Assembly: GCA_020698575.1 (NCBI GenBank)
Contig: CM036243.1
Span: 12,763,903-12,827,902, forward strand
Origin: Bostrychus sinensis
Lineage: Eukaryota > Chordata > Actinopteri > Gobiiformes > Eleotridae
Direction: 5' to 3'
Length of the DNA: 64,000 nt
Position numbers and translations under genes: made by a program. Of the stretch, positions 10,831 to 24,039 are shown piece by piece. The notes beneath the pieces were generated by a model that saw nothing but the letters and a program-made list of their open reading frames with translations, was not told where the DNA came from and did no database searches. How positions within the stretch are numbered: position 1 is the stretch's first letter; each line of letters opens with the position of its first letter.

Positions 10831-11235
10831 ATATGTGCCATTAGGTTGAAGTGTGCATATGTTTTTGTGCATTTTTTCCATGTAACAAGACATGCCAAGC
10901 ACTAAAATACACATAAGTATATAAGGAGGAGGAGGAAGTATAAAATGTGCATAGAATCATAAAGCTTTATGGCCTCTTTTAAGGTGCTTAAGGGTCAAAA
11001 GTCAGTGTGCGCTTGGTTCCAGTCCCAAGCCTAGATAAATTGTTGGTTGCATCAGTACTGGCAACCGGTGTAAAAACCTATGCCAAATTATATATGCAAA
11101 TCACTGCCAGCTAGGAGACGGATAATAAAATATTTTTCACATTTTCATGTAAAACAATATTTTAGCATCAAATAAGATGAACCTTTAAACTATATCGAAC
11201 TTTTCACTGTTTGCCCCATCCTCCCCGTGTCTTTT

Positions 11236-11390
11236 TTCGCATTGAATATCTGTATGTGCCGATGCCGTATTGAGCCACTTCACTTTCTAACAATCCATAA
11301 TGCCAGTTAAGTCACAAATGATCTAATTAGCCCACTGTGATAGACATCAATGGATCTGACCCTGTATCCGTGGTAACCAGACGGAGGTTG
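11236..11390. promoter_or_regulatory. Possible conserved non-coding element
   Basis: A complex, repeat-free stretch with balanced composition and a CTAATTAG homeodomain core near 11325, in contrast to simpler AT-rich neighbours. Enhancer function is inferred from composition only. Confidence 0.25.
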
Positions 11391-11639
11391 TAAGCCCCCC
11401 CACCCCACCCCAACCAAGCATGACCCCTGGTACCATATTCTGTTGGACTCTTGTCATTGTGCGCGATGGCTTTGGTCCTTAACAACGGAACAAAGTGAGA
11501 ACTCTTGTAAGCACGGTGCTGTTTTAGAGCGTGGTAAAAGGTGGAAAATGCATCTGGTGTTGTTGATGTTTTCTCTGCAAATGCCCTGACCTGCCTCTCT
11601 CATTGTCGGGAAACACACTCAGCGATAAGTGCTTTGTTG

Positions 11640-11960
11640 GAGCTGTGTCTGCTGTGTGATGTGTGCGACTCCGGCTGGCATTAAATATTTCATGGCATTT
11701 AATCCATTTGATATGTTTTCTTCCAAATGCAAAAGAAACACGCAGCTTTTGCCTGCTTTATCAGAGCCATTACTTCACAGCTTGTTGATCAGTTTAGCTT
11801 TGTAAAGAGTGGCAGCATGGGATTTATCACCTCGATTTACTGCTGTTTTTTCTGCTCAACCATCACGCTCATAAATTTACCATCTTGTTTATGGCTAAAA
11901 AGGGGCCTCTCGGGGGCAAAGGTGATCCGTTGTGCCTGATCAATGGGCGACCAAATGTAA
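11640..11960. promoter_or_regulatory. Possible conserved non-coding element
   Basis: About 320 bases of complex sequence with several factor-site-like words, including ATTAAATATTTCATGG, GTTTATGGCTAAAAA and TGATCAATGG. There is no repeat signature and no splice-compatible exon. The 70-codon open frame at 11727 lacks a plausible acceptor and donor. It is a candidate intronic enhancer of bnc2, to be judged by cross-species alignment. Confidence 0.3.
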
Positions 11961-12089
11961 CACCATCACATAAAATATAATACAAGATTTACTGCGGTAA
12001 AGGCATGAAAATTAAGGCACTTAATCTTGACTTAGAAGATGTTGCACATGAAAAAGATTATGACAAAGAAAAGGACGGCAAACCAACAG

Positions 12090-12240
12090 CTTGTGCTATC
12101 ATTCAGATGCGGGCCTGCTATGAGATCAATTGGTAAAAGGCTGAAGTCACAGAGGCGATTAGAGGCGTCGACTTGGCCGTGTTGTAAATGCTGTCAGATC
12201 TGTTAAAGGAAGCCTAATACCTCTCAGGTTGAAAGCTGTA
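12090..12240. promoter_or_regulatory. Possible conserved non-coding element
   Basis: Complex sequence containing GAGATCAATTGG, AGGCGATTAGAGGCGTCGAC and CTGTCAGATCTG, unlike the surrounding low-complexity DNA. This is a composition-based suggestion only. Confidence 0.22.
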
Positions 12241-12609
12241 ATAACATCAAGTGTAACTGGATCCGCGGGGAAAGTGCAAGTGAGAAGATACGGCAGGAAA
12301 AAAAAAGTCTTTTATTGTGCGGATAACACCTAGGCCTGATGTGTTTGTGTGCGTGTCGTATAAACCAGGAGCATAAGAGGCAAGAGCCGCGGGGTTGCTC
12401 CTGGCATTTTTTTGGTCACCAGATGCCTGTCACACCGCTAGGAGAAAAAATAAATAAAAAAGAGCCAGGGATGAGGAGGGGAGAAGGACAAAAGGAAAAG
12501 GGAGGGAGGGACTGTGGAAATCATGTCACGTAGCGCTAATTCATCCAGCCTCATTAGAGAGAGGGAAGGGACCAGAGGGCCTCTCTCAGGACAGGGCCCC
12601 GGCTCCCGT

Positions 12610-12678
12610 GCACACACACACACATATACACAGACACACGCAGACACACACAGACACAGACACACACACACAGATATA
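12610..12678. repeat. CA/CAGA-rich microsatellite
   Basis: An imperfect (CA)n tract with TATA and CAGACA interruptions. It generates the artefactual His/Thr open frames seen here. Confidence 0.9.
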
Positions 12679-13403
12679 TGCATACACTCATTGTCAGTTT
12701 GTCTCCGGCACATACTTACACTCACTCCTCACAAACACAGATGACACTGGCACATGGCGCGGCGCAGGGGCAGTTTGGGGAATAGAAAATTGCCTTCTCA
12801 GGAAAGGCCCCGGCCAATTAAGGACCTGACCGTATTGAATGTCAAGTGTTAATTTAGGCCCCCCTCCATCCCCACCTCCAACCTTCCATTTCCCAGCAGT
12901 GCGTGTGGTAGAGATGAGCAAATACATGTCAAGCCCAAAGCTGATTGCCCCGCTCCGTATTATGTGTCGCAGGCAAGTGGCAAATGTGCGTCCTCCTTTT
13001 AGCCTTTAGCGGCGAACCCTGAGGGACCGGGCCACGGAGCAAAGGAGGAGGAGGAGAGAGAGGATTAAGTGTACCGCGGTGATAAGAATGGGGGGTTTTA
13101 CACTTGGGATGGAGAGGGGAAGAGGAGGGGGGCAGTAGGGGACCAGGCCGACACAGGCCAGAGCGTTTGTTTGATCTCATAGGACTGGGTGGTGGCTTTG
13201 ATAGTCTTTTAATTGCCTTCGTTTTTGAAGAGGTGAATGTGGCAGCTGAGTAGGCACTTTTGATGGAGCAGTATGAATTTCAGTGTCATTTATCAAGCAA
13301 AGAAGTTTATTTTTTGTGGCAAAAAATAAATAAATAAATTTGCTGTGAGCCCAGTGTTAGATTACAATACATTGGTTGATTATGCAGCTGAAGAAAATGT
13401 AAA

Positions 13404-13840
13404 GCTAGCAATGGTGGAACGATATATACTTTTACTAAAGTAATTTAACTAACTACCTTAACCAAAATATACTTTTTAAGTATATTTTCTAAAACAAGCT
13501 TTTACTAAAGTCAATTTTAGACGTATGAGTGAAGGTATTTTTTACAAATCAATAGTGGTAGTAATAGGCGGATTAGCCATAGGAGTGATGGTAACAGTAG
13601 TAGTAATAATAGTAGTAGCACTTGTAGGAGTATAGTAGTAGCTGTAGTTTTGGTATGCAGTTGTCCAACTTTCAAAATAACTTTTACTTATGGTAATTTT
13701 ACATGCACAACTTTTTCTACTTATACTCACATAACGTACGTTGAAGTGCCTTCAACGTACGTTATGTTATGTAATATTATTTTGAAGTAACAGTACTTGA
13801 GAATTTGAGCACTGATTGGGAATACTTCTTCCACCTCACT
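13404..13840. repeat. Diverged non-autonomous transposon-like repeat (GTGGAAGAAGTAC family)
   Basis: The right end reads GGGAATACTTCTTCCACC (13820-13837). The left end carries GGTGGAACGATATATAC followed by ACTTTTACTAAAGTAA. Internal sequence is AGTAGTAATA-like. The same GTGGAAGAAGTAC / AAGTAAAAGTA vocabulary occurs at 22367-22590 and 55235-55460. It looks like a short element with inverted ends that is widespread in teleosts. The class is not certain. Confidence 0.45.
13730..13766. repeat. Perfect 17-bp hairpin with 3-base loop
   Basis: CATAACGTACGTTGAAG (13730-13746) is followed by TGC and then by its exact reverse complement, CTTCAACGTACGTTATG (13750-13766). Each arm also contains the palindrome ACGTACGT. 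It lies inside the repeat at 13404-13840. A perfect stem is surprising in an otherwise diverged element. Confidence 0.9.
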
Positions 13841-15539
13841 CTTTCATTGAAACTATGGCTATGTTTAGTTTACATGGGCCTATAGGGTACCTCCATGTCA
13901 GAATCAGATACAGTATCAGTCAATAATCAAATATAGATATTCTTTCTCCAGTCCGGATTCTAAGCAACATGGTGATTATGGGAACAAGTTATTTACTTAT
14001 AGAACAGTGATTAATAGACGCCAAAGTCTTGTCCTTAAATTTGGCAATGATCTCATGATTAGTAAGTAGCAACTGGCACAGGGCATGGGCAGGAGAGGTT
14101 GTTTGGGAGTTGGACTGATGGTAAATGCCCACCTCCTTACCTCCATGATCTAATAGACATCCACTTAGTCTTAATGGGCAGATTCCCTTTCTCCTCTTGT
14201 GATGACTGTTGCACTCTTTAAAGGTAGAATTGCCAGCTTGTCTTTCCTATGGGCCCGCCCCTCCTTTAGCCTCTCTAACTCATTTTCACTACCCTGCACT
14301 TGCCTGGGATAGAAAGGAGCATTTCTTACTAGATAAATATTAATGGCAGGTCTCCTGTTTTAGCTGGCCCTCTGGCCACACGTGTTAGTCAAAGGCGCTT
14401 TGTTTTACGCTCACGCCGGTGTATTCATGTGAACATGCGTGTCCTGTGAATGTGCATGTGTAGTGATAGCAGTGATGTGGTGAAATTGAATAGAGAGGGT
14501 AAGTATTGATCATTTCCCCCTGTGTGTTATTAGTGCCTGCTGCTACCGACAAGAGAGAGCCAGAGCCAGCAGCACAAACACAAACTGACACGGACATGGA
14601 CGCACGCATATGTACACACACGCATGGCTGTGTTTACTATGGACTACACTATGTTGTTTGCATGTTTTGACAACTGTAATACATACCATCCACAGGGAAA
14701 TATTACAATTCATACTCATGGTTTTTAAAAGAGATATTATGCGCACATGTTTTCCAACTACTGTTTAGCAAAGTTTGGTCTATCTCAGCAAAGATGCCCC
14801 TCTAATCCTCACCTTTAGGCACATGCCAGGCTCAAGCATATCCCAGCTTCTTATGGTCTGAGGTGGGGTACACCCTATACAGTGGTTATTTAGTCACAGG
14901 GCCGACACTTAGAAGTATACAACAACCGTTTACTCTCACTATGCAGATTCACTAGTTCATAAATGAGCAAACAAAAAAGAATGGTTTGGTGATTTGCATA
15001 ATGGTTTTGCATAGGGTTTATGCCAGATGCCTTTCCTGACACAAACCTTTCCATTTATTCAGGCTTGGAACCAGCACAGAGAATAGACTTTGTGTGTAGC
15101 CTTTGTGGCTGGATTTATGCTTGAGTAATCCTGAATAAAAGAGAAATTACATTTGAGAAAAGGTATCTGTAAGTCAATCAATCAAAATCAATCTTTCTTG
15201 GGCTACTTTAACTTTAAATATATTTTGCAAACTAGGTCTTTAGCATCAGGGGAGACCCAGTTGGGCTATTAGCCGAACTTATGTTCTGCTTTAAATTGTC
15301 TCAAATATCAACATCATTGTCTTATGACAATGTCTTATGAATCTTTTATGTCAGTGACTCCTATATGTCGGGCTTCTTTTTTCAAACAGAACCAATCTAT
15401 GTTCCTTGCTCATGCACACATACTCAACACATTTATGTTCCATATTATTACAATCTGCCGTGTCAATCTGCTGCAAGTGATAACACGTTTGGAGTTCACG
15501 AAGGTCGCAGCCGAGTGTAATTCAATCTCTGATCACTGA

Positions 15540-15960
15540 TTTCCTAACAGCAATTTGTCCGGGTCTCCAGGGCCAGGGGAGAGGGGAGGGTGTTAAGGCC
15601 CTGGCGTAAGTGCTCCTTCTCTGGGTATAGATAGCCATGTCTGCAGGGCTCTGTGGAGCTCCAGTGGTCAGGCGGCACTACTGTAGAAGTCTGTCAGCCT
15701 CTAATTGATTACCTGACCTGCGAAAGTGAGGACAAAGAGAGAGGGGTGTGGACAGATGCGATAGATAAGGCTGTAGGGGAAAAGAGGAGAAGAAGAAATT
15801 GTGCGACCGGTGGCTTAATCTCTCCGGACTGGCCATTTTTCGCCTCTGGATGATAGATATAGTGAGGCCAGCGTGTGACACAGATGGATAATGCAAGCGT
15901 CTGGGGTGATAGAGTTATAAATTAACACATTATGGGCCCCTAATGTGGACTAGTGCGGAC
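15540..15960. promoter_or_regulatory. Possible conserved non-coding element
   Basis: Roughly 400 bases of complex sequence with moderate GC, including CTAATTGATTACCTGACC and GGACTGGCCATTTTTCGCC. The frames at 15653-15853 and 15678-15896 lie here but have no splice sites or recognisable domain. Regulatory function is inferred from composition. Confidence 0.25.
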
Positions 15961-18525
15961 GACCCCACACCAGCATGATCAAGCCTCTGGGCGCTCACAC
16001 TGGCTCTCACACACAGAGCACAAACACGCCTACAGTCTCACTGATGTGTCTAGCTGAGCTCTGGGTGCGATTGGACTTCTCAAGTGGCATTGATTTGTTA
16101 AAGTGCTGAATTAGCGCAAACAGTCCAGCAGCTGGTTCTCCTCTACTTTCTTTCATTGTTGTTTTCTTTGTATTTTGCACTGTTCTTGCACGGTTCATTT
16201 CTTTTTTTTTTAAATCAATCTATTTTGGTGACAGCTGTATTAATTTGTCCCACCAATATCCCAAAATGTCTGCTGTGGTCTTCTTGATTAGCTAGCCATC
16301 CTAATCAATTTTTTGGAATCTGTACAAAAATAGTTTGACCGGTGTCAGTTTCTGTAGATTAAACTAACTCTAAATGCAACTAGACAGACATGCAAACAAA
16401 CAAAAATGAGGAGGCAGTGCTAACTTGCACAAAATGACCTAGCCCCTGAAATGATGATGTAATTTGAAAAATATAAAACTAAACAGAGAAATATTATGTT
16501 TTAGATTAATGGCTATGATTGCTCAGAAAAGATGAATTTCTTGTTGTTTAAATAGGAAGGGATCTAGACCCACTAGACCCAAGAAAGTGAATGGGTCTAA
16601 ATAGCCAGGCTAGGTCCCTTCTTTACTTATGTATGTCACGGTCTGTGCTTGCAGAAAAAAAGTGTAACAACATGACACCTCCCATGTCAGAGGTATTTTT
16701 TAGGTGTCAGTGGACAGAACATAGAAATAATAGAAAGTAAAAACACTTTGCAGACTTTTCTTTCATTGGTCTCCAGGTCACATCCACTTTCTCGTCTACT
16801 TCTCATCACGAGTGCTACTTTAGGCAACTTCTCTTCCCTAATGGTCGTCCTGGCAAACGCCTCATTATATTTCCCCACTTGTCCGTCTCCAGCTGGAAGG
16901 TCTCACCTAAAAGAACAGTTGGTTTTTCTCTCCTCTTTACTGTGGCCCACACAATATTGGCCAGCCAAGACTGTAATGTCGCTGAGTCTGAGCCTGTAAG
17001 GGAAGTGGTGTGTATGTGTAAGTGTGCGTGGCTGGGGATTGGTATTTAATAGCCAGACATACACAAGAGCTAATATCCAGAGAGCAGCGGTAGCCTGCAC
17101 ATTGTAAGGCCACACACAGTGACAAGGTCCCGAGCAGCTAGCAGTATTTAAAACTCACCAGCTCCAGCAGTGTGAAGCAACAGGCACATTTGCGGTAATG
17201 TGTCCTTCCAAGGAGCTGTCTCTTATCTCCTGTCCCTTATACAGAGTAGACAGCAAAAATAAAATCCAAAGTTAGCCTTGAAACACTGAACATCATTCCA
17301 CAAAAATGGTGAATGGTGGTAGCAATTAGCCTGTCATTCTATTCTCCACAAAGAAATAGAAGCACTGGGAGAGCACAGACCTTCACTGAGGCACTGGCCC
17401 TATCTGGCAATGGTGAAGCTAGGACCTCTTGTAGTTCATAGATCCACACCAAAATGTCATCATTTGTTTCTTTCCTGAACCTCTGTAGCAGAAGTATTTT
17501 CGTGGCAGCTACCATATCCATATCTTGCAATGGTACCGACTGTACAGTATCATCAAGTAGTTTGATTCAGTTGCCCCAACACCCCTAACAACTCATGACT
17601 ATTTGTGATAATTAGAACCTTATAATATATGTAATGCAATGTGCTATACCTGGAGTTAACATTAAAATGAGTAAAGATGCATCTGATTACTCCAGAAAGG
17701 TGTTTTCTACACTGTGTGCAAAGAAGGAAATGTCCCGCGGTGAAAAGCATGTGTAAAAAAGTGTAATGGTTTCCACAGCTACAGGCCTGTGTCTAACCAC
17801 ACTGAATTCCACTGGTGTGAATGTCTTTTAAGAACAAATGTGAGTACACTAAGGGTCACTGGTCTCTCTGTCTGCCGAGCGTGTAGCCCTGTGTTGTACT
17901 TGGGCTTATGACTCGGACAGACTGTCTACTCTGTGAGTCCGACTCAAGGCCCTTCGCCAAGAGGTTCACATTTGTTAGTGTCTGCTCCATTATCACCATC
18001 ACTCTGTGTTTGTGTTTAGCTCATGGTGGAGAGGAAGAAAAGAGGGAGAAGCCAGAAAGTGTCCCCAGCTTTTCTTTTCCTCCTCCAGCCCAAACAGTTA
18101 CCATCTGGTGACCAAAGCTTGACCCGTCTCTTGTCCCGCTGAGACATGTGGACATACTTGTACTCAGTGTATCCAAGTGATGAGTGAGTGACCGCTGACC
18201 AGCCCCCTCCCCTCCTCCTGTCCACCCCACCCCCCACCCTTCAGTCTGAGTGTCCGTCTCAAGCAGACCTCCCACGTCCCTCCCCCCTGCCCTACACCAT
18301 TGGTCGATGAAAGGTTGATCGGTGCCTGATCCGTCCATAGCGCCAATAAAATGCTCAATAAAGCCACAATCCTTGACCTGAAGAGGCCTAATAGAAAAAC
18401 ACCTATAGGAGGGAAAGACACCCAAACACACAGTGCACATACACACACAACTGTGGTCTAAAATAAGCATATATTCTGGGGTTTAATGACTTGTTTTTTT
18501 AGGCCTTTTTAACTGAGGTTTAGAA

Positions 18526-18785
18526 CCATGGATCTCAATTGGTCAGATTGTGGGACTCAATTTTATCCTTGCTCATTTTTATTATAATTTTTCACACAAC
18601 CTAAATTCTAAATCATTAAAAAACAAACAAATTATTTATGGCAAATCAACATTCCATGTATTAAAACATCATTTAAGCTTGGAATAAGCTGGTCATATTG
18701 AACATACGTATAACCCATCATCTGGGAAACATTGGTTTTATATCTAATTCTGTCACAGTTGCAACCCCAATTTGCCACTACAAAA
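18526..18785 (+). repeat. hAT-like dispersed repeat copy
   Basis: It starts with AACCATGGATCTCAATTGG, contains GGGACTCAATTTTATCC followed by ATTTTTATTATAA, and ends with CCCCAATTTGCCAC. The same motif order is found at 34115-34380 and 10612-10830. Presumed non-autonomous: no transposase frame is present. Confidence 0.5.
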
Positions 18786-20579
18786 ACACAAGTCAAATCA
18801 TTAATTTTTGGTAGCTGCCAATTCATTGTTGACTAGCTGTGTAGCTAAACAACCAACTCCCAAGTCATGAATGGAAAACATTTGCATAACCTCCATTTAA
18901 AGTAATCCTAATATGTGATTTTACACCTGGTCCAATACTTCAATCTCCAGGTGCAACACTTTACCCCAGTTACACTACAGGCCAGAGTTTATACAACCCA
19001 GTCTACATTGTGTAACTGGAATAATACTGTTATATATGAAAACATGCAAATGTAAAGGTCTTAACAGTTTTGACTGGTCTGAAAATGTACAAGCTTTTTA
19101 TAGATAGGCAGAAGGCAGGTTGAAGTAGTGAATGGGGCAAAAAACTCTTACCACAGGAGAGAGTTTGTGTGATGAATATATGGTGGTAAAACTCAGTCCT
19201 TAATATAAAATTAAATGAAAATGAAAGTGTGGTTACATTTTCTGTTTTAAGTTAAATATTAATAAAGTGGGCTTTTTATTGCTGACATTTTCTACTCCTA
19301 AAGGCAAGATGAACCACACAACCCATACTGTAATGAAAATAGTTGAATAATTCAATATTTTTGGTTACTATTGATTGTGTCCAAAATCACAAAACAGCTT
19401 CAACTAACTTCACAGGAAGAAAAAGAGCTACACAGGCTTCACTGGATTCAGTGAAGAGTCAGGTCAAAGGTCATTAAAGGCGCTCAGAGAAACACACTCA
19501 TCTTCTTTAGCCCCTCTGAGCCAGACATGTTTGTAGAAGTGACGGTCCCATTCAAGGAAAAAGGAAGGAGGAAGTGCCACTCCTTTTTTGGCCAAGCGTA
19601 GTTGGGGGAACAGGGACTGTATGGAGAGCAGGTCACCGTCAGAGCCTAATGGTGGTGCCTACACCTCTCCATTCAAGTTAAATACAGGGTGAACAGGAGA
19701 GAGTGAAAAGGCAGTGACTGGGAAAGGGCAATTGTGTTGTGAGGCTGGCATTGAGGAAAGCACAAGTGGAGCAAGAAAAACACAAAGTGAAGGATAGTGG
19801 GAGGCAGCAGGAGGGGGCAAGGGAGGGGTGGTGTTGGTGGGTGAGTGCATGCGTCCCCTTGGCCTGAGGCTGATGCACTGTGACAGTCACTTAGAAGCAT
19901 TTCACTTCCCCTAAACTGTGGCTCGCCGGAAGAAACACCATAAGTTGGGACAATTATGGCTGGAAGGAGATATGACAGGACACATGCTGAGTGAGCCACA
20001 GAGGGAGGTGGGGCCTGGGGGGGGGGGGGGCAAGAGGGAAGGGAGTGTGGAGCAGACAGTACAATCAAGCTCATAAATATATACAGTATCAAGTGTCTGT
20101 AAATGTACTAGAGGAAGCAGTTGTAGTGGCTAAGATAACTGTTCAGTTGGATGAGCACAACACAATTTTGCAAGTTATAATACATTTTGGGGAAAGGATT
20201 TGACTTTTTTGAGATCAAGCCTGTACAAAAGAGAGGAATTCCAGAATGCATTTATGGTGTGTATGTGGATATAACTTTGTGTTATAATGGTCAGACTAGA
20301 GCAATACTTATGTAGTCTAATATACATAAATAAACCTTACCAGCTTTATAATAAAGATCCAATGGGTAACTACTTTGATTTTGAAGTAAATATATCATAG
20401 GATCTATTTCCACAGGGTTTGTTCACAGACTACAGAGGAATTGAAAGATAAGGTCAAGAATACTATGTCCAGCCACAAGGAGTCAGTAATATAGTGAAGT
20501 AATGGATTTTTTTTAACTCTGACTGATATAAAAAGCTTTGTGGATTGAACATTTACTAGAAGATGCCCAGTTCATTTCT

Positions 20580-20660
20580 GGGCACTATCTTTAAAATTGC
20601 GACATAGGGCCATTGCCTTGGTGGAGGTCGCTGGGCTTTCAATTTGTAACCTCAAAAATA
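20580..20660 (+). repeat. SINE-related fragment
   Basis: GGGCACTATCTTTAAAATTGCG and CCTTGGTGGAGGTCGCTGGG resemble the reverse complements of parts of the repeats at 24690-25045 and 50762-50905. It is short and degraded. Confidence 0.4.
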
Positions 20661-21667
20661 ATAGCTTGAACTTATGCCTATGCTTTGGGATTTGGTTGCC
20701 AGGTTCTACAAAAATATGTTCCATATTTAGAGTTAGAGGTGAGGAGAGTTAGTGGTCAGTGAAGCATTATTGTATACATTTATACATTTATTCCATGAAT
20801 CACATAGACAACTGGATTATATCATATGGATGTTGCGGCATATACCTACAGTATGTCCACTCCTTACACTATATCACCATTGTGTGTGTGTGCATGCCTG
20901 TAGGGGCCCATTTGGGGAGGTTGTGAGGTGCTTGGTGTGCCGGGGAGGTCCGGCGTCATTCTCCTCTTGGTACTGTGTGTTACCACTCTGCCTCCCTCAT
21001 TCCTTTCCCTCATGTCTGTAACTTAACCTGGTGACGGAGTCGAGGAGGGGAGGCCGAAAAAATACAAGTTGGATTCAAACTCTGCCAAGAAAACAAACTC
21101 ACACACTCCTCATTCTGATCCAGTTTTTTGTTAATTCTTTGCTTGACTTGATTTCTTCCTCTTTTTTTTTTACCCATTGCACGCTAATAGTTTGGTGTTG
21201 TGGCCCTGATAAATGTCCCATATAAGTTGTTTTTTTTTTCAATACAGTACACTGTGTTACCACCGTACCACGAGTCCTGCCAAGAATGTCGCTGTAATTT
21301 GAGTGTAAGTGGATTCCAAGAAATACACTTTTTCCTGTTTCATTCACTCGTTTTGCTCTCAGCGCTATTATGTGCTTCGTGCGAGAGAGAGAGGTGCTGG
21401 TGAAATTGTCTCTGGCTTTTTCCTCTGCCTTGTGCCACTGACGGTTACAGTTCACCTCTTAATTCCGCGGTGCAGTAAATAATGACAGCAGCGAAAAGAG
21501 CTTTTCATTTTGAAAAATATGCCACACTCGAGTGCCCTTTGCAACCATCTATTCAACAATAAACAAATGTATGTGTCTCTCCAATGCAACCCTGAATTAT
21601 TATTTTTCACCAAATGTTTTTGTTTTGTTTTGCTCTACTGTGAAATATCTCAAAACATGTAACGTAT

Positions 21668-21720
21668 GCAGTACTGTGCAAAAGTTTTAGGCAGTTTCAT
21701 AAATACAGATTTTTAGTAGA
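21668..21720 (+). repeat. Probable DNA-transposon terminus fragment
   Basis: CAGTACTGTGCAAAAGTTTTAGGCA resembles, from memory, the inverted terminal sequence of small Tc1/mariner-type repeats that are common in fish. No partner end was found nearby, so it is probably a truncated copy. Confidence 0.35.
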
Positions 21721-21769
21721 TTCCTTACTGTTGTGAGATATAATGATTTTGTTGCTCAATGAACCCCTT

Positions 21770-21925
21770 GAATTTTTTCGAGTTTGAGACCAGGTCTGAG
21801 CACGTTATCTTTACCATTGCAAGATAGTGCCTTGGCTGAGGTCTACACTCTCCAAGTTTTGTACATACATCTTTCTTTGTTCATAGCCTTTAGACTTTTG
21901 TAGAGAACTATGATTACTTTCAGTA
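21770..21925 (+). repeat. SINE-related fragment
   Basis: TTTGAGACCAGGTCTGAGCAC, then ATTGCAAGATAGTGCC, then TTGGCTGAGGTCTACACTC match, in order, diverged pieces of the repeat at 50762-50905 read on the opposite strand. Confidence 0.45.
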
Positions 21926-22366
21926 CTTTTTGGAAAACAGCAAAAATGTGTAGCAAATAGTCTGCAGTGTTCTGTCCTCGTGATGTTCCCTAAGCCCTCT
22001 CATCAGTATGGAACTAGTGTTTGCTGAGCTAGCTTTTGATAGACTTTCATTTGTTGGGCCATCTGAGATTTGGTATTAGCACACTCTCACTTCTCTTGCC
22101 TTTCCTCCCTACCTCTGTCCTTTAGGGTTTTATTCAGATGCAGGTCCACATAGTCCTCAAGTCTCCATGTGAGGGTGAGATGGAGGAGGAGAGGACGGGG
22201 GTGTTATAGACCTCTGAACACAGCTGGGACCCCTTATATGGCATGGGCTGCATATTAGAGATAAAGACAAATTGAGTAAATGACAGGGCATTATAATTAA
22301 AGAAGTGACAGGAGTCAATGGTTTTCAGTGTGCACCAGTTGTATATGCTAGTATACTAATCAGGGG

Positions 22367-22590
22367 TGGAAGAAGTACTTATCTGTACATAAGTAAAAGT
22401 AGTGGTAGTAGTTACTACTGTCCCCAAACCTGACTTCAACCCAGGACCCTCTGAAGGCAAGGGGAGTGTGTTACCCATTAAAAAAATGGTTTTACTAATT
22501 TAGACTAAATATTACACAAGTAGATGCTTTAGAAAATAGACAATACTAGTAAAAGTAACACAAAAAGTAAAAGTAGGAAAGTGAAGTGGG
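22367..22590 (+). repeat. GTGGAAGAAGTAC-family repeat copy
   Basis: It begins GGGGTGGAAGAAGTACTTATC, followed by CATAAGTAAAAGTAGTGG. An embedded stretch at about 22432-22480 (ACCCAGGACCCTCTG...) is tRNA-like in flavour and may be a nested SINE piece. It ends around AAAAAGTAAAAGTAGG. Confidence 0.45.
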
Positions 22591-23084
22591 TCTAGAACCC
22601 GTTCCATTCAAATCATTTCTCTAAAATCAATCCTATGTGACCTATCATATTAGTTTATTAACAACAGGGTGGGCCTTAGGAAACATTTTGTTTCTCAGAT
22701 TGGTTGTGTGTTTTTCAAATTGCATTGGTTCTGTGTTTGTTGGCAATGCCTCTAGAATTCTGATTGGCTGTGAGTCTATTTAATTGCATTCAGAGGTAGC
22801 ACATTTGTTTCATCCCACTGAAAGTCAATTTTAAAAGACTAATTCTTTATATAAAATAGAACAGTCCTTCCCATAGTCAAGACTGTTGCGGCTCTCTTAA
22901 ATTTTCTCTTTTCTCTTTTATTTTCTCTTACTTCCCTCTACTCAAAAGACCAGGTCACGTTTTTCTCCATATATTTCTATAAAAACTTAACAAAAACACT
23001 GGCCAATGTTTAAAAGTAATATTTTTTATGTAGATAACTGTACTTCATTTCAAACTCAGTTTCTTTTAATGTTCTTAATATAGA

Positions 23085-23152
23085 CAACCTCTGGGGCCCC
23101 CCTGCAGTACCTTCGCAGACCCCAGGATGTTCCAGACCCCACTTTGAGAACC
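23085..23152. repeat. Solo hAT-like terminus
   Basis: The segment ends CAGACCCCACTTTGAGAACC followed by AGTG. This is close to the reverse complement of the CAGTGGTTCTCAAA terminus seen on the complete element at 49752-50058. No opposite end was found. Confidence 0.45.
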
Positions 23153-24039
23153 AGTGAAATAGAACAAAAGTGAAGGCCAGGGTAGAAGCATGTCGATGAT
23201 ACTGATAGCACACAATAACAGTTACCTTAATTTTTTGAGAAAAATAACCTTCTTTTGAAACCTCTTTAAACAGTCACCCAGTAGTTATGTTTCTCCAGTG
23301 AGATTGGCAGTGCTCGAGCAGCTATTAGCCTAAATGCATAAAGGAGTGGGAAGCGCTTGCATTTTACCCATACCCCCCAGCAGCAGTCATTACCCATGAC
23401 AGGGGTCAAGAAGGGTTGCGGGCTAAGCACTCCATCGACTGGAGAGTCAATAAAGGACTCATGTCTGTCCACAATGACCCTCGGAGTGATCTATTTAAGT
23501 GAGAATGCTGTGTGTGTTTTTTGTCAGCACATCATTGTCTATGTTGTGATGTGTTAAAGCCAGCACTGCTATCGGGTCATAAAACAGTTTTTGTCAAATG
23601 CCAGATAAGAGATTGGGTGCTGTTAGGTTAAGTCAATATGCAATGTAGGAAAAAAAAAGTGTTTCCAAATCTTGTCTTGAATACAACAGGACTTTTTCAA
23701 ATGTAGGAAGCCATTTAAAAGATGCTATACCTGGGATTAGATAGCACACGTTTTTCTGGCCCTCAGTCCGTTTTTACCACTGGCAGCTCCGCTCTCCAAC
23801 CAGTCCACTATGCTTAAATTATTTATCTCCTCTCTCCGTCTCTCTCTCCAGCATCCCCCTCCTCTCCCGCCCCCACCGCCACCGCTTCTCTTAGCACTTG
23901 CTTCATTTGTTTGCTTTGAGGAGCTAAATCTTGTTTGCGAGTATTAATAAGTCAAGGCGGATTATCGTACTCCCCCCTCCTCTCTCGCTGCGCTGTGGCC
24001 CTCGTAGCGTCCTACTCTGCTTACACTGTGTTTGCCAGC

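Larger units (their letters stand above)
8826..12609 (+). other. bnc2: Large bnc2 intron, second part
   Basis: Intronic DNA without a recognised exon. It contains a (CAT)n run at about 9928-9948, a dispersed-repeat copy at 10612-10830, and three information-rich stretches (11236-11390, 11640-11960, 12090-12240) listed separately as possible conserved elements. A spliceable-looking 88-nt segment at 10094-10181 is discussed under findings. Its length is not a multiple of three. Confidence 0.5.
12679..18525 (+). other. bnc2: Large bnc2 intron, third part
   Basis: No exon was recognised. The segment has purine-rich stretches at about 12470-12515 (just before it) and 13040-13140, a diverged transposon-like repeat with an internal hairpin at 13404-13840, and a complex stretch at 15540-15960. 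The 149-codon minus-strand frame at 18021-18470 crosses GA/CT-rich sequence and has no recognisable domain. Around 18300-18390 the sequence is complex and could be a regulatory element. Confidence 0.45.

Noticed and set aside
18021..18470. 149-codon minus-strand frame
   Set aside because: There is no recognisable domain, no splice context and low-complexity GA/CT composition. It is treated as chance.
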